DNA of 64,000 nt, taken from Basidiobolus meristosporus CBS 931.73. Lineage: Eukaryota; Basidiobolomycota; Basidiobolomycetes; Basidiobolales; Basidiobolaceae. This document shows positions 22,676 through 34,116 of the stretch, piece after piece. How positions within the stretch are numbered: the first letter of the stretch is position 1; every line of letters begins with the position of its first letter. The translations under genes and the position numbers were made by a program. The DNA lies in the NCBI GenBank assembly GCA_002104905.1, contig MCFE01000497.1, forward strand, positions 1-64,000, read 5' to 3'. The notes under the pieces were generated by a model. That model did not search any database and was not told the DNA's origin. It was given only the letters and a program-made list of their open reading frames with translations.

Positions 22676-22835
22676 GTATGGTCTTGGCAGTGCAAACATC
22701 TAGAGTATGCTCAGAAAGGCCCCTTGCACAAATTTTTAAAGCATTGGGCTGCATGGGCAACTTTCAGATATCTCAGGCTTTGGGTTCCTGATAACCTTGT
22801 GAAAGAATTCTGAGCAAATTCCAACAAGGAGCATT
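22676..22835 (-). mobile_element. Copia LTR fragment
   Basis: About 160 bp equivalent to the middle of the main-family LTR (TATGGTCTTGGCAGTGC to CCAACAAGGAGC). The left part was lost where Plavaka P2 ends; the right part jumps straight into a gag fragment. Confidence 0.65.
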
Positions 22836-23130
22836 TTTTGCTGTTTTTGCTCTTGCACAGTGAATTAGCAGTTTGTCCTGAACATTAAGGCATATGCAGC
22901 TAAAGGCACTTTGTTCTTTCTTCTTGTATTTTAAGGCTTCCTCATCCATGCTTTTGAGAGGGCATGCTTCTGCCATAACAATATCCCAAATGCCTCTTTC
23001 CTGTAGCAGCATCTTCATCTTCACCTTTGACACTTTAAAGATGGATCCATCCAACTTTTCAGCAGTTGGAAAAGTTCTGGTAATAGCAGTAGTAAGTATT
23101 GAAGACAGTGACAGCTGGAAGCTCACAACC

Positions 23131-23469
23131 TGTTGTAAGAGTCTTGGAGATATTGGAAGTGATTGGGAGAAGAAGTAGATTAAGTGGTTTTCACTTGATG
23201 ATTTATACAATTTAATAGTAGCATTAATACTTTAACATGGTCTTGGCATTGCAAACACATACAATAGCCTCAGGATGCTCCCAAGAGCATGAGTGCAAAA
23301 TTTGGGGCCCACTGGACAACTTATCAAATTTTCGTGTTCTGAGAACCTATTGTTTTGGTTAAAATTTGCTAAATAAATCCCAACATGAAATTTGATCAGT
23401 ATTCTGTAAGGTTTGTAGGTGATGATCTAAGCTACTATGTTAGGTGAATATTTAGATGTAGCTGCAACA
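23131..23469 (-). repeat. Copia LTR shared by two element bodies
   Basis: TGTTGTAAGAGTCTTGGAG at one end and GCAACA at the other, flanked by gag leader on the left and degenerate polypurine sequence on the right, with no target duplication. Confidence 0.75.
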
Positions 23470-23992
23470 GCTACTGCACTTCCATGCAACCAAATGCTCA
23501 TATTAAGTCACCCTAATTGTGGTCTGAGATATTCAGGTTTGCCTCCAGCTAGTGGTTTTTAAATAGGTCTGTAATCATTCTTCAGTTGGACAGTAGGATA
23601 AGCTGACCAAGTTATTGTTCATAGCTTTACAAATGAAATAATTTCTAGTAACTATATTCTTAGTTCAATTATGAGAAGTTGGATTACTATCTATCTGTTT
23701 ACATCCTGGATTATCCTGATATAGTGTAGTAGGAGCTTTTTGACAATGATGCATGTCTTTGAAAAGCTTTCTTAGCTTTATTGCTTCTTTTGTAGCCTCA
23801 CAAGCTGCCATGTACTCTGTCTCTGTGGTTAAAAAGTGCTATAGCTGGTTGCTTTCTTGAGTTCCATGATATACACCTTTACAGTAAGCAATGGTGCATC
23901 CTGAAGTGGATCTTCTGTCAGCTAAATCTTGTCTGCAATTAGCATCAGAATATCCCACTAGATCCTATACCAAATACTTATAGGTGTACCTT

Positions 23993-24361
23993 TGTTACAA
24001 GTCTTGGTATAAGAGTTGCAGAGGAATAGGAAGTTTAGCTAGAATTGTACTCACTAAAACTTGTACTGATCTTTATTGAGATTCCAGCAGCTCCTTATAT
24101 ACATTTTGCCAGATCAATTGCTGACTAATTGTATTTCCTAATCTAGGCTGTGGCTGATGACTCATTTGATTGCATCATCATTACCCAATAAGATCCTACT
24201 TAGTATATCTATTTCTGTCTGATAAGGATCTGCCAATTCATTTCCTGAATAATGCTACTGATTTGATAGATAATACTGATATACTGATAAGCTAAACATA
24301 TAACTAATTGATTTGAATAAAAACTGATCTAACTTAAACATTCAAGCAGCAGATCATAATG
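23993..24361 (-). mobile_element. Solo Ty3/Gypsy LTR with perfect 4-bp TSD
   Basis: 369 bp closely matching the LTRs of the intact Gypsy element at 52353-57290, flanked by CCTT at 23989-23992 and 24362-24365. Removing it restores the Copia pol sequence of the sister copies. The last bases read ATG instead of ACA. This fixes the Gypsy target duplication at 4 bp. Confidence 0.9.
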
Positions 24362-24615
24362 CCTTAAGCAGATATTAGCAGTTCCTTTTGAGTGTCCAAA
24401 AATCTGTTCAACCACTGCAATATGTTCAGATCCATAGCTGTGATTATACTGGCTGAAAATTCCCATTGAATACAAGATATGAGAACATGTTCCTTACATG
24501 ATATACATCAGACTGCCAATTATGAATTGGTAAAGAAAGTCTGGGCTTCCAGATGGCACCAAGAGCTCTTGACTTCATCAAGTTTTGACCTAGTCAAGGC
24601 ATGTCCCCTTCAGGA

Positions 24616-24962
24616 TGTTGCACTATTCTGAGGAGTGTTGGAAGTGATGCTTAGAACCAGATGATTTGCATGCTACTCTCTTGTATATTTATTGCTCAAA
24701 AGTATATTGATATACTTTTGACAAAGTAAGAAAACAAACATGCAGGGTTTGCTAAGGAAGGCTCCATAAATATGTGTGTAAAGTCTGGGGTCTCTTGGAC
24801 AACTTTGACAAAGGTCATAATCTGAGCACCAGATAATTTGGTGATTATATTCCAAGTAAATATCAACATGAAATCTGGTCAGGACAGAATGATAATCACA
24901 CAATTGGATATATGGGACTAAGCTAGCATGAATTTCTTGCGGACTTCTTCATAATTAAAGCA
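24616..24962 (-). repeat. Copia-type LTR, variant family 2
   Basis: About 347 bp, TGTTGCACTATTCTGAGG to AATTAAAGCA, similar to the solo LTR at 3241-3589. It is followed by CATCCACTCA, a decayed polypurine site, so it is the 3' LTR of a minus-strand element. Confidence 0.75.
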
Positions 24963-25800
24963 CATCCACTCAACAAAATATTTGTAAGTAATAAATACAT
25001 ATCAAGAATTTGCAATCTGTAATAAGCATATCATGCTTAACTGTGTTGCTTACTGAACTTATATTTTATCCAACAATATATGCATTTGTGTTCAAAAACC
25101 TTAACAAGTAGCTTGTAATTCAATGTGCATATCTACTTAGTAGTATGCCTAAAAATCAGAATGATTCAATTGTAATACTAATCAGCATCTTTGATCACTT
25201 GCACAGGCTTAACTAATATGCTGAGTCAAACTGTCATTTATGGCTGAGCTGGAGTTTCCTTATTTCTAGACAATAGTCTAATTCACTTAAACAATGGCAC
25301 TGTATGTCCATACTAGGGTCAGGGACAGTTACTTCCATTATAAACACACTATAGAAGGTAAAAAGCACAAACCTCACATGGGCCAAGCTCAGGTTTAGCT
25401 ATTTACACCTGATCTGTAGTTTCCCCATTTCCTGGCACTATGCAACATATATCATGACAAAAAGAGGTTTTTGCTCAACACTGAGTCAGGATGATCTACT
25501 TCCACATGTACCATATCCATTAAGCAATTCAGATACACAAAAATGATCTAAAATAGTCAGCTTTCTCTTCCTTAAGTAGCAATGGCTTTCTTTGACTGAT
25601 TACTTATTTTTTATTAGACTCAAAGTCCATATGCTTCTTGATTTACCCAGTTTGGTATCAGACTATTCCATAGGTTGTTTGGTAGCTACTCTTAGAGTGC
25701 TTCTGCAGACTTGGACTGATACAGCTGCTTTTGTCTTATCAGAATATAATTGCAGAACAGATATTGGCCCTTTTCTAGAAGTGATATTCACCTTAAAAGA
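24963..25800 (-). mobile_element. Unrecognised internal region next to the family-2 LTR
   Basis: No convincing reading frame. Short blocks (for example AGTCTAATTCACTTA at about 25270) recur in the internal part of the family-3 element at about 31940, which suggests these two LTR families share a related 3' internal region unlike the main Copia family. A short open frame at 25592-25819 has no recognisable motif. The region is cut by the Plavaka terminus at 25801. Confidence 0.45.
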
Positions 25801-26344
25801 CCCTGTGAAATATAATTAGGTCCCACAGGTGGATCCAATCTGGGTCAGCCATCATGATCTTGCATTGAGTCCATTGCAATGCCAGCAGTTGGGATTACTG
25901 ACCCTCCACCCAATTGCATGCCGGGATTGTAGTGGCATTTTACTGTTTTTACTGCCAAATAAAGTTAAAAGCTTGATGGTGTTTGAGAGGTTTTTTGACA
26001 ACAATTGCATGGCATTCTAATGGTCTCAATATGCCCTACATTTATTTGAGTGGACCTAACCAGCCAATTTATTCAATTGCCTTGTATTGCAAGAAACTCT
26101 ATGGTGTTCTGATGGCCTCATTGCAAATGGCTACAGACATTATAATGGCAGTACAGCAACCTACAGCTTGTTCTGTATAATGCTACCATGCCAATTTACC
26201 AATGAGTATTTTCTTTTCTACCTCCCCTTGAGCCATTCATATTACCACTTTATAATTACCACTCTTTATACATTGACCCCTAACTATGTTGGGTTTTTGA
26301 AATATAATTTGAATAAAAAAATATGGCTTCTGGCTAACTAACCT

Positions 26345-27130
26345 CTGCAGATGTGCACACCCACAGCAATTAATGCACTTTGATTACCTCAACTTTACGG
26401 CTTTCTAGTGTGATACTTGCAAAGTTGCCATATTCCCTGTATTGCTGGTATCATATAGATCTTGCAAACATGTACTTGGTTACTGCTACTTTTGCAATGC
26501 ATACCTCCTGAATATTCACAAACAGCTTCTTGGCATTTAGCCATTATATTCCTTCTTCCTGCTGGATTGTAGTCTTCATTGTAGGTGCACTCTGGCTCTG
26601 GTTTGTGTGAGGTTAGTATTGACTGGTATAGTAGCTAGCTTGAGACCAAGAGAAACTTGTCATACTTTGACAAAGCTTTCCTAATAAAAGTTAGTTGCTT
26701 GTTAGACACAACAAGCATTGCATCACTTGACTGATTACCCACACTTTGGGGCTGCTTGGAATTTTAGTGCCAAAGGCAAAGGTATCTCCATGTGTGCATC
26801 TGTCCTCAGTATTTTCCAATGCATCATGGCTGTCCTCCATGTGCCAACTCATCACATCCATGATGGACTGGAAGGTAATATTCTTGACAAGATTGGAATA
26901 TGGCAGTACCTGCAACTTGACTTGTCTTTGTATATCCCACATATCTGATCCATAGAAAACTCCCAAAAGGTGAAGCAAGTCCAACATTTTCCACACACCA
27001 AGCAGTATGGAGTAGAGAATGGGTACAGTAATGGTAGAGATCTACACATTTATCTTTAGTCTTGTAGTATTAACTCTCAGGTCCCAATATAAATTCTTTA
27101 AATAAAAGTTGTAGATGTGTCAAGATGGCA
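26345..27130 (-). pseudogene. Plavaka transposase remnant P3
   Basis: Minus-strand remains of the C-terminal half, with KNITFQSIMDVMSWHMEDS and ALENTEDRCTHGDTF recognisable at 26996-26750. The N-terminal two thirds are deleted. Multiple stops. Confidence 0.62.
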
Positions 27131-28221
27131 TTTACAAATAAAGATGTGGCACTACATACACATGTATATTTAATGCTATTTCCCCATAGATTTGACTCAC
27201 TTCTATACCTATGCTGCTAAAAAATAAAGCAAAGTTGTCCAGTTCCCAACCAATCCCCACTGTCAATGGCAACAGTAGAACTATTGGACTACAGCTTACT
27301 TTGGTATTTGCTGAACAAGCAGGGCTACCTCCAAAAAAGTTATGCTGTAAGTGAGCTCAATGACGGAAATAATGGGAACCCCTCAGGCTCCCAATTAAGT
27401 GGGCAAGTGAGAATATCTGCAGAGCCATAAGCTGACTATAATGCTCAGGCATATGACAGTGTAGTAAGTGTATTACCTTTGGTTGAAGACCATCAAGTAG
27501 CCATCATAACATCACCACCACCCATATTAGTGAGTATGCTGTCAGCTCATACTAAAGCATTAATGAGGTAATTAGGAGCAGTAACTGGTAGAATAGATGC
27601 AATAGCCCAGAGATATCAGGGAATAGTCTAGAAACATGATGCGGAAATATGATGTATTGAGCAATCAATACTCCAGGTGGAGCACAGCATCCTTGCTGCA
27701 AAGATGGAACTCAAGTAGCTAAATGTCACAGCCATAAATGGAACCATTTCCTAATGTAACAGCAGAGAAACACTGTACAGTCTTTGGCACACACAACAGT
27801 ACTAAAAGATAAAGCCCTCAGAAAAACCTATCACAGCATGAGGGGTGAGAGGCTGTGGTGTCTGTACCCAAGCCTAAAAATTAAAAGACACTGACAAGCT
27901 GTGAAGGCATTGATTGTAATGATGAATAGTAGGATGTTATTCATGAGGCTGTTAGAAGTCTAGCTTATCATTGCCTTAAGACTGGCATGCCATGGGACCA
28001 TCAGGGGCTCAATGCCAAGTAGAATTCATTTGAACTATTCCATGAGCATTATCCTGGATTTAAGCAAGCAAACAGATTTTGAGCCACCATTGGCATGCTA
28101 GGAACACATCTCAAGAGTAGTGGAAGCTATCAAAGTCAGAAGAGCAAGCATGCCATGGCTAAAAAGCAGCAGCCTCCTCAAGAGCTTGTCACAGGCAGGG
28201 CTGAAAGCTGCAACCAAGCAG

Positions 28222-30366
28222 TGTAGTGGGGTGACAGTGACACCCACTGACAGATGTGCTCATTCCCTTATTTTCCACTTCCCTATATCTCTACTACACT
28301 TATTTTAGTTTTATCCCATTTGTCTTACCCAATCAGTACTATCCCATAAGCCGGTTGACTATCACACCTGCTTACCTTATTGCATAAGTTACCCCTCCCT
28401 TTATGTAAGATTACTAGCTACAAGTGCTTCTATATTAGGCAAGTACCCGCGCCAGTACCCGTGACACATGATCAACCCATGTCACCATCCCTACCATTTC
28501 CATACCATATATGGTATCCCCATGTTACACAGGTTTCAGAATACTGATTCCTGATTGGTTGGATGTGCTGTGCCTCTTAGAACCTTCCGGTGTGGTGGTG
28601 TATAAGTCCAAGGGAGATATACGTCCAACACTTCTCAAGTGTTTTGTGTGTGGGGTGTTCACTGGGTGCAATAACCTCTGGCAAAAGCTTGCTAGGAATA
28701 CTTGGGTTCTGTCTCTAATCTAATGTGAAGGGGAATAAAGCCACAAGCTTGTCAAGGGAAAACTATTGAGCTACAATCCCCAACTTAGTTGGCGTCTTAA
28801 CAAAAGTATGTGCTGGGTTCAGCGTCCTTTGAGATGACAATGTACTAAAGCTTCCAAAGTCAAAACAACTGTAAACTCCACCAGCAGGGACTTGATAAGA
28901 ATACAGCTGTGGTCAATAGTTACAAAGACAGAAAAGTATCTTTGCCTGTACAAGAACAAACTTGGGAAAGAATCAAATATAATAAAAGATACCTACTCTG
29001 AGTATTCCTCACAAGTAGTACCTCCAAGGTCAGTTGGCTGTCAGCGCGGTTTCCTGGGAGTGTCCTGTGGTCTGGGGTTGGAAGTTCAGGTAGCAGCAGG
29101 TAGCAGTGATCACACTAATCAACAAGTCAGTATATTGATAAAAGGGATGATGATTTATTGTTGAGGGATAGCCTCCCTTATATACTTTTCTCACTGGCTA
29201 AGTGATTACTAATCATGGTGTTCCAGAAGGTTTCAGATATCAATAGAAATCTTAATGACATCAGAATGACCTAAGAATGTTCTAAGTAGGTGCCAGAAGG
29301 TTCTAAGAGGCACAGCACATCCAACCAATCAGGAATCAGTATTCTGAAACCTTTGTAACATGGGGATACCATATATGGTATGGAAATGGTAGGGATGGTG
29401 ACACGGGTTGATCATGTGTCACGGGTACTGGCGCGGGTACTTGCCTAATATAGAAATACTTATAGCTAGTAATCTTACATAAAGTGAGGGGTAACTTATG
29501 CAATAAGGTAAGCAGGTGTGATAGTCAACCGGCTTATGGGATAGTACTGATTGGGTAAGACAAATGGGATAAAACTAAAATAAGTGTTGTAGAGATATAG
29601 GGAAGTAGAAAATAAAGGAATGAGCACATCTGTCAGTGGGTGTCACTGTCACCCCACTACACCGGCACCTACTTAGAACATTCTTAGGTCATTCTGATGT
29701 CATTAAGATTTCTATTGATATCTGAAACCTTCTGGAACACCATGATTAGTAATCACTTAGCCGGTAAGAAAAGTATATAAGGGAGGCTATCCCTCAACAA
29801 TAAATCATCATCCCTTTTATCAATATACTGACTTGTTGATTAGTGTGATCACTGCTACCTGCTGCTACCTGAACTTCCAACCCTAGACCACAGGACACTC
29901 CCAGGAAACTGCGCTGACAGCCAACTGACCTTGGAGGCACTACTTGTGAGGAATACTCAGAGTAGGTATCTTTTATTATATTTGATTCTTTCCCAAGTTT
30001 GTTCTTGTACAGGCAAAGATACTTTTCTGTCTTTGTAACTATTGACCACAGCTGCATTCTTATCAAGTCCCTGCTGGTGGAGTTTACAGTTGTTTTGACT
30101 TTGGAAGCTTTAGTACATTGTCATCTCAAAGGACGCTGAACCCAGCACATACTTTTGTTAAGACGCCAACTAAGTTGGGGATTGTAGCTCAATAGTTTTC
30201 CCTTGACAAGCTTGTGGCTTTATTCCCCTTCACATTAGATTAGAGACAGAACCCAAGTATTCCTAGCAAGCTTTTGCCAGAGGTTATCGCACCCAGTGAA
30301 CACCCCACACACAAAACACTTGAGAAGTGTTGGACGTATATCCCCCTTGGACCTATACACCACCAC
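28222..30366 (+). mobile_element. TG..CA-ended element (unit U), outer copy, split by a reverse sister copy
   Basis: The outer unit consists of 28222-28590 plus 29666-30366 (about 1070 bp). It starts TGTAGTGGGGTGACAG and ends CCACCACA. Flanks are GCAG (28218-28221) and GCGG (30367-30370), a 4-bp duplication with one CpG-type change; the paralogous empty site is at about 43150-43180 (TAAGCAGCAGAG). It contains TATATAAGGG (about 29776) and AATAAATC soon after, as in an LTR, and no gene. It could be a solo LTR of an unseen Gypsy family or a non-autonomous Ginger-like transposon (TGTNR ends, 4-bp TSD). Confidence 0.75.
28591..29661 (-). mobile_element. TG..CA-ended element (unit U), inner copy in reverse orientation
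   Basis: 1071 bp, starting TGTGGTGGTGTATAAG and ending CCCCACTACA in window orientation, flanked on both sides by CCGG (28587-28590 and 29662-29665). It is the reverse complement of the outer unit with only a few percent difference. Its insertion in the outer copy creates two overlapping inverted repeats: arms 28221-28587 / 29296-29662 (367 bp each) and 28588-29295 / 29663-30370 (708 bp each). Confidence 0.82.
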
Positions 30367-30956
30367 AGCGGTAAAAAATATTGGGTAGCCAGAAGAGTGC
30401 CAGTGAGAAACAGGCAAGCAGATACATATGCATTGATGCAGCATGCATCAATGTGAACACAAATTTTAATACAAGAAGCACTCATTCACAGTAGCAGTGA
30501 AGGACCTGAGAGTGAGAAAAGGCTGCAGAGTTCTCAGAAGCCTATCAAAAGCAGGGCAGAAGGTTTCAAGCTAGTGACATTTGTCCATTATTGCTTCCAT
30601 ATCCTAACTTCCTTCACTTTATCTTTCTGCTGATGGCCAAGGGACAACTCCTCTAACACAGAGTTCTGAGCTTTGTTGCAGGTGGGACCATGGTGTGTTT
30701 GAGCACAGGAATCTACATAACATCATTGGTTCAAAATATTCAACTATTTGAGAGTGATATAGTCAAAATTCACCTGGATCAAAAATAATACCTACAGGAA
30801 CTAATTGTGATGATCTTATCAAAAGCCCATAAGAAAACTAAAGCCTTGTGACCAAGAGGTATTGACCCTGTCAGGACACCATGCAAGAACTGTTGAAAGA
30901 TGATTGCACTGCATATTTCACAAGATGCTTGACTAAGATTTTTCATCACAACAATA

Positions 30957-31170
30957 CCCCTATGAATAATAATTTGGTCCAACAGGTGGATCCAATCCAG
31001 ATCAGCTGTCAAGATCCTTTTAGGTAACTGTTCTAATACAAGCAGCTGGAAATAACTGACCATCTACACAAACTTATGATGGGATCACAATGGCACTTGG
31101 CTAATTTTACTACCAAATCAAGTTGAAAAACATAACAGTGTTTGTGTGGTGTTTTGCTCAGGGTGGGATG
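30957..31170 (-). mobile_element. Plavaka terminus fragment
   Basis: CCCCTATGAATAATAATTTGG followed by about 200 bp of the transposase-side terminal region, cut at 31171 by an LTR. Confidence 0.65.
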
Positions 31171-31519
31171 TGTTCAAATATTAGAGAGATATATTGGAAG
31201 TGAACTGGAGAATTAGAAGATATACATGATATTCACTTGATGTTTTATTGAGTTGCAACACAGTATTTATACTTAGTGCAGAACTATGTAAATGTGACTA
31301 TTTGGTCATTATTAGGGGATTCTCAGGAGTACATGTGCCAAGTTTTAGCTCATCTGGACAAGTGTCAGATTTTCCTAAAATTCTGTACTTCTCTAGTTCC
31401 TAATAATTAGTAAATATCTTTCAAACTAATTTCCATGTTGATAATCTGAAATATATCCTTTCACTGAGTGCTAGTTCATAATATATTAATAATTAGGTGG
31501 ACTCCTAATTATTTCAATA
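31171..31519 (-). repeat. Copia-type LTR, variant family 3
   Basis: 349 bp from TGTTCAAATATTAGAG to TTATTTCAATA, followed by CTCCCACTCA, the reverse complement of the same polypurine tract used by Copia-B. It shares length and layout (TATTGGAAGTGAACTGGAG, AGTATTTATACTTAG) with the main LTR but is much diverged. Confidence 0.75.
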
Positions 31520-32330
31520 CTCCCACTCACATAATATATTGATATACTTATGAACTTGCTGTGGTGTTGTGTATCTTGCGGTTGAAATTAAAGCTGCAAT
31601 TAACCATCTAACCTATTGGGCTAATGTATTCTCCAATATATGTTAAGGATTGCATATTATCTGTAATAACTACGTATAAGTCCATACTGTTAATTACTTA
31701 CTTCACATCAAATTGCTTTGAGTCTGAACTCTGATCTCATCACAAATATCTATGAGTGAGTATCATCAATTTGATTGGAGTAAAACTTTTCAGATACTGA
31801 TTAAATCCTGGCATAGCTTGTATCATCAGAGAGCTGCATTCTCAGGCTTTCTGCTGTTTCTTATTGGAGTAAAATTGGTCAATAATCGGCAAAGTTAGGA
31901 AGTGGTCTTCTCTCCAGTAGATCTGGATCATCCACAGTTCTGGTCTATAGTCTAATTCACTTAGACTATCCTCCATATATCCATAACTGGATCTGGATAG
32001 TAACTTTCCTCATATACTCCATATATGATCTGCTGAGACCAACAATTGATCAGCATTGTAGTTGCCTTATTCTTCACTGGTTGACTAAGTATTTCCTCTT
32101 CCGGACTAGTGCTTTCAATGGTGTCTAGCCTAGCTTTTCTTCATTCCTGATCTGGGATATTGTACTCCCACTAAAGCTATGTCTTCTGGTGCTTCCTGCC
32201 TTCTAAAACTGACTGAGATAGATCATATATATCCTTCTGATCTAGGCATAACTTTCTTGGACTGATATCACTGTCACAGTATTCAGATCTTCCCTTTGCA
32301 TCTTGATAGGCTTGATTTGGTATCACAGCA
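31520..32330 (-). mobile_element. Unrecognised internal region next to the family-3 LTR
   Basis: About 800 bp between the polypurine tract and a Plavaka fragment. No Copia pol motif and no long open frame on either strand; weak resemblance to 24963-25800. Probably the 3' internal region of a diverged LTR element. Confidence 0.4.
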
Positions 32331-33366
32331 TACCACAGCTTGTCTTTGTATATCCCACACATTTGCTCCACAGGAAATACCCAAAAGGTGAAGCAAGGTC
32401 CAAGATTCTCAAGACACTGTGCCAGATGGAGTAGCAAATGGATACAGTAGTGGCAGATATTTACATGTTCAGCTTTATGCTTATATTGTGGCCACTCAAA
32501 TCCCACAAACACTTGTTGCACAAAAGCTGTGGATGCATGAAGTTGGCATTGTTGATCCACTTCTGTATAAACATTCCTACAATATCAACATTTGACTCCC
32601 AGTGTTTCCAATATACTCTTAGTAGAAATGGTTTCAAAAGGCCATTTGAATAAATACATATCCAGTTCATCCAGTCCTTGCACTTGTATTGTTGCATAGG
32701 CATATGAATGTTGATTGGAGCCTGCAAAAAATACCTAAGGTAGAGGATACTCTGCAATATCTTGCCAGTTCTTTCAAATTTCATAGGTATCTCAATGGGC
32801 TCATTTAGCTTGAAATGCCCTATGTATAAATTGGTTGTCAGTATAGGGATATTATTGAAAGCAAATGCATTACTCCCAGTAACATGGTTTTGCTCCAGCA
32901 GATACTCTCTGTATTTGGTATCTCTAGCTTTCAATCAATTCCATATTCCAGTCAATGACTCACAGCTTGCCAACTTTGCTGTAATTGCATGCTGACTTCT
33001 TTGTGTTCTCTCTACATAACAATGATGTTCTTAGTGTTGGTGCGTGCGTTATATTCATATATATGAGTTATGGATTGAGTCTCCATGGTCTCTTGCATTC
33101 AGAAGCAATACTGTCCATTGTGCCCAGACAAGCTGGATATCCTGCTGATAACTGGGGTATCCTCAATGCAGATAATCATACGTGCTTTGACATGTTGGCC
33201 ATTTACTGTTATCCTGCTGGAAAGCACACAAAATGCATCCAACAATGGATGCAGGTAGCTGTCCAGGGTGGACAGTGATTTAGGCCCAGATATCTGTGAG
33301 ATTGCCATCCAATTTCTGCACTGCTACTGTAAGATAGGTGACAGATTCAGGTTGAAGAGAATCAGT
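32331..33366 (-). pseudogene. Plavaka transposase fragment P5
   Basis: Minus-strand remains of the middle of the transposase: SGITVNGQHVKARMIICIED and CIEDTPVISRISSLSGHNG (33308-33099), FKLNEPIEIPMKFERTGKIL and WMNWICIYSNG (32934-32600), then FTFWVFPVEQMCG (32430-32350). Similarity to sister copies stops abruptly at 33366, where a unique segment begins; the N-terminal part is absent. Confidence 0.65.
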
Positions 33367-33606
33367 GCTTGTTCCAGAAGTTTCAGAGTTGCTTTCCAAC
33401 CCAATTGCATGAAAGGAGCTCAAGTTACTTTGTGTGGCAACTTGCATAACTTCTTGAGCAGATATAATTCCTATTGGTGTTCCAGGTTCCATGATTCATG
33501 CATATATATATATTCGTCAACTTTTTGAACATAACATTTTTTGGATTGAACATTTAAATCTCATTACTAAATAAGATCTATTTAAGATTCTAACTTTAAA
33601 TCACCC
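33367..33606. promoter_or_regulatory. Unique AT-rich leader upstream of the orphan gene
   Basis: Sequence with no match elsewhere in the window. It includes an (AT)n tract at about 33501-33513, AACATTTAAATCTC and ATCTATTTAAGATTC shortly before the start codon at 33607. It likely contains the gene's promoter, but no defined box can be assigned. Confidence 0.4.
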
Positions 33607-34116
33607 ATGTCCCCAGAAAATTTAGGAAAACAAGCTTTATCTGATATTGTTGAATCTGCCAACAAGATTATTGCGGGCATGATTTATACAGTCATGTCTG
33701 ACTTTAGCAGCAAACTTATTAAAGAAGGCTTAGATTCCAATACTGTTCTCAAATGCACTAACAAACTTAGCTCCAATTATCTTGGTGAAGGCGTTAAAAT
33801 TAGAAAAAAGCCTGCTCCTAGAGCTCCTAAGGCTCCTGGTACTACTAAATCTTCTAGTACTACTAAAAGTTGTTCCAAGCCTACTCCTAAAACTCTTACT
33901 TGGGAACCTCATCCTGAAGACCCAGATAATTATTCTTTCACCAGAGACATTGTACTTAAGAAGGGCCTTCCTGTATGTTATAACAAGAACAAGAAGGTTG
34001 TCTATGTTGGTGGTAAAGATGAGGTATATGACCTCGAAGTTGAAGATGCTATGCTCTTGAGTAACTATAACCTTGTTTGTGATATGTCTTTTGCTGGTGT
34101 TCCTAAAGCGGAATAA
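33607..34116 (+). CDS. Orphan 169-codon gene, function unknown, not a transposon gene
   Basis: Intact frame from ATG 33607 to TAA 34116, the only non-transposon frame of this quality right of 3 kb. Residues 1-65 are predicted helical (MSPENLGKQALSDIVESANK onward); residues 66-100 form a basic Lys/Pro/Ser/Thr linker (KKPAPRAPKAPG, TTKSSSTTKS); residues 101-169 form a mixed C-terminal domain with TWEPHPEDPDNYSFTRD, an alternating KKVVYVGGKDEVYDLEVEDA stretch and a hydrophobic end. There is no signal peptide or membrane segment. Codon use is A/T-ending (TTA, CTT, AAA) and unlike the augmin gene. Neighbours are broken Plavaka fragments on both sides. The shape recalls short proteins of large DNA viruses, but that is only an impression; a host gene carried by a transposon or a lone domesticated gene are alternatives. 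Confidence 0.6.
   Translation: MSPENLGKQALSDIVESANKIIAGMIYTVMSDFSSKLIKEGLDSNTVLKCTNKLSSNYLGEGVKIRKKPAPRAPKAPGTTKSSSTTKSCSKPTPKTLTWEPHPEDPDNYSFTRDIVLKKGLPVCYNKNKKVVYVGGKDEVYDLEVEDAMLLSNYNLVCDMSFAGVPKAE

Larger units (their letters stand above)
22836..24615 (-). mobile_element. Copia remnant arranged pol end - LTR - gag start
   Basis: Read on the minus strand the order is: end of pol (24615-23470, including RNase H remains and the degenerate polypurine site), one LTR (23131-23469, about 339 bp), a degenerate primer site (GGTTGTGAGC), then the start of gag (23130-22836). The LTR thus joins the 3' end of one body to the 5' end of another. The pol part is interrupted by a Gypsy solo LTR (23993-24361). 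All coding parts carry stops. Confidence 0.72.
27215..30750 (+). pseudogene. Plavaka accessory gene remnant P3, interrupted
   Basis: Plus-strand remains of the unknown accessory gene: start region near 27215 (ATGCTGCTAAAAAATAAAG), coiled-coil block near 27540-27720, helical block near 28000-28100 (PGFKQANRF), then interruption at 28222-30366. The Lys/Ser-rich part resumes at about 30384 (GTAGCCAGAAGAGTGCC). Heavily mutated. Confidence 0.55.
25801..30956 (-). mobile_element. Plavaka transposon P3, deleted and invaded
   Basis: Starts with the family terminus CCCTGTGAAATATAATTAGG, reads through the 3' region and a C-terminal transposase remnant on the minus strand to about 27130, then jumps by deletion to the accessory gene on the plus strand (about 27215-28221). 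That gene is interrupted by the nested 28222-30366 insertion and continues to about 30750. The end region is rearranged: accessory-terminus sequence reappears inverted at 30830-30955. Confidence 0.65.

Noticed and set aside
28892-29164. 90-codon frame present twice (also 29794-30066, reverse)
   Set aside because: It is duplicated only because unit U is duplicated; it overlaps the TATA/AATAAA region and has no protein motif.
30170-30235. tRNA-like GGGGATTGTAGCTCAATAG resembling a polymerase III A box, possible SINE
   Set aside because: The A box fits, but no B box follows at the expected distance and the stretch lies within the longer TG..CA unit.
33280-33492. Minus-strand 70-codon frame beside the orphan gene
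   Set aside because: Half of it is Plavaka transposase in the wrong context and half is the unique leader; it spans a junction.
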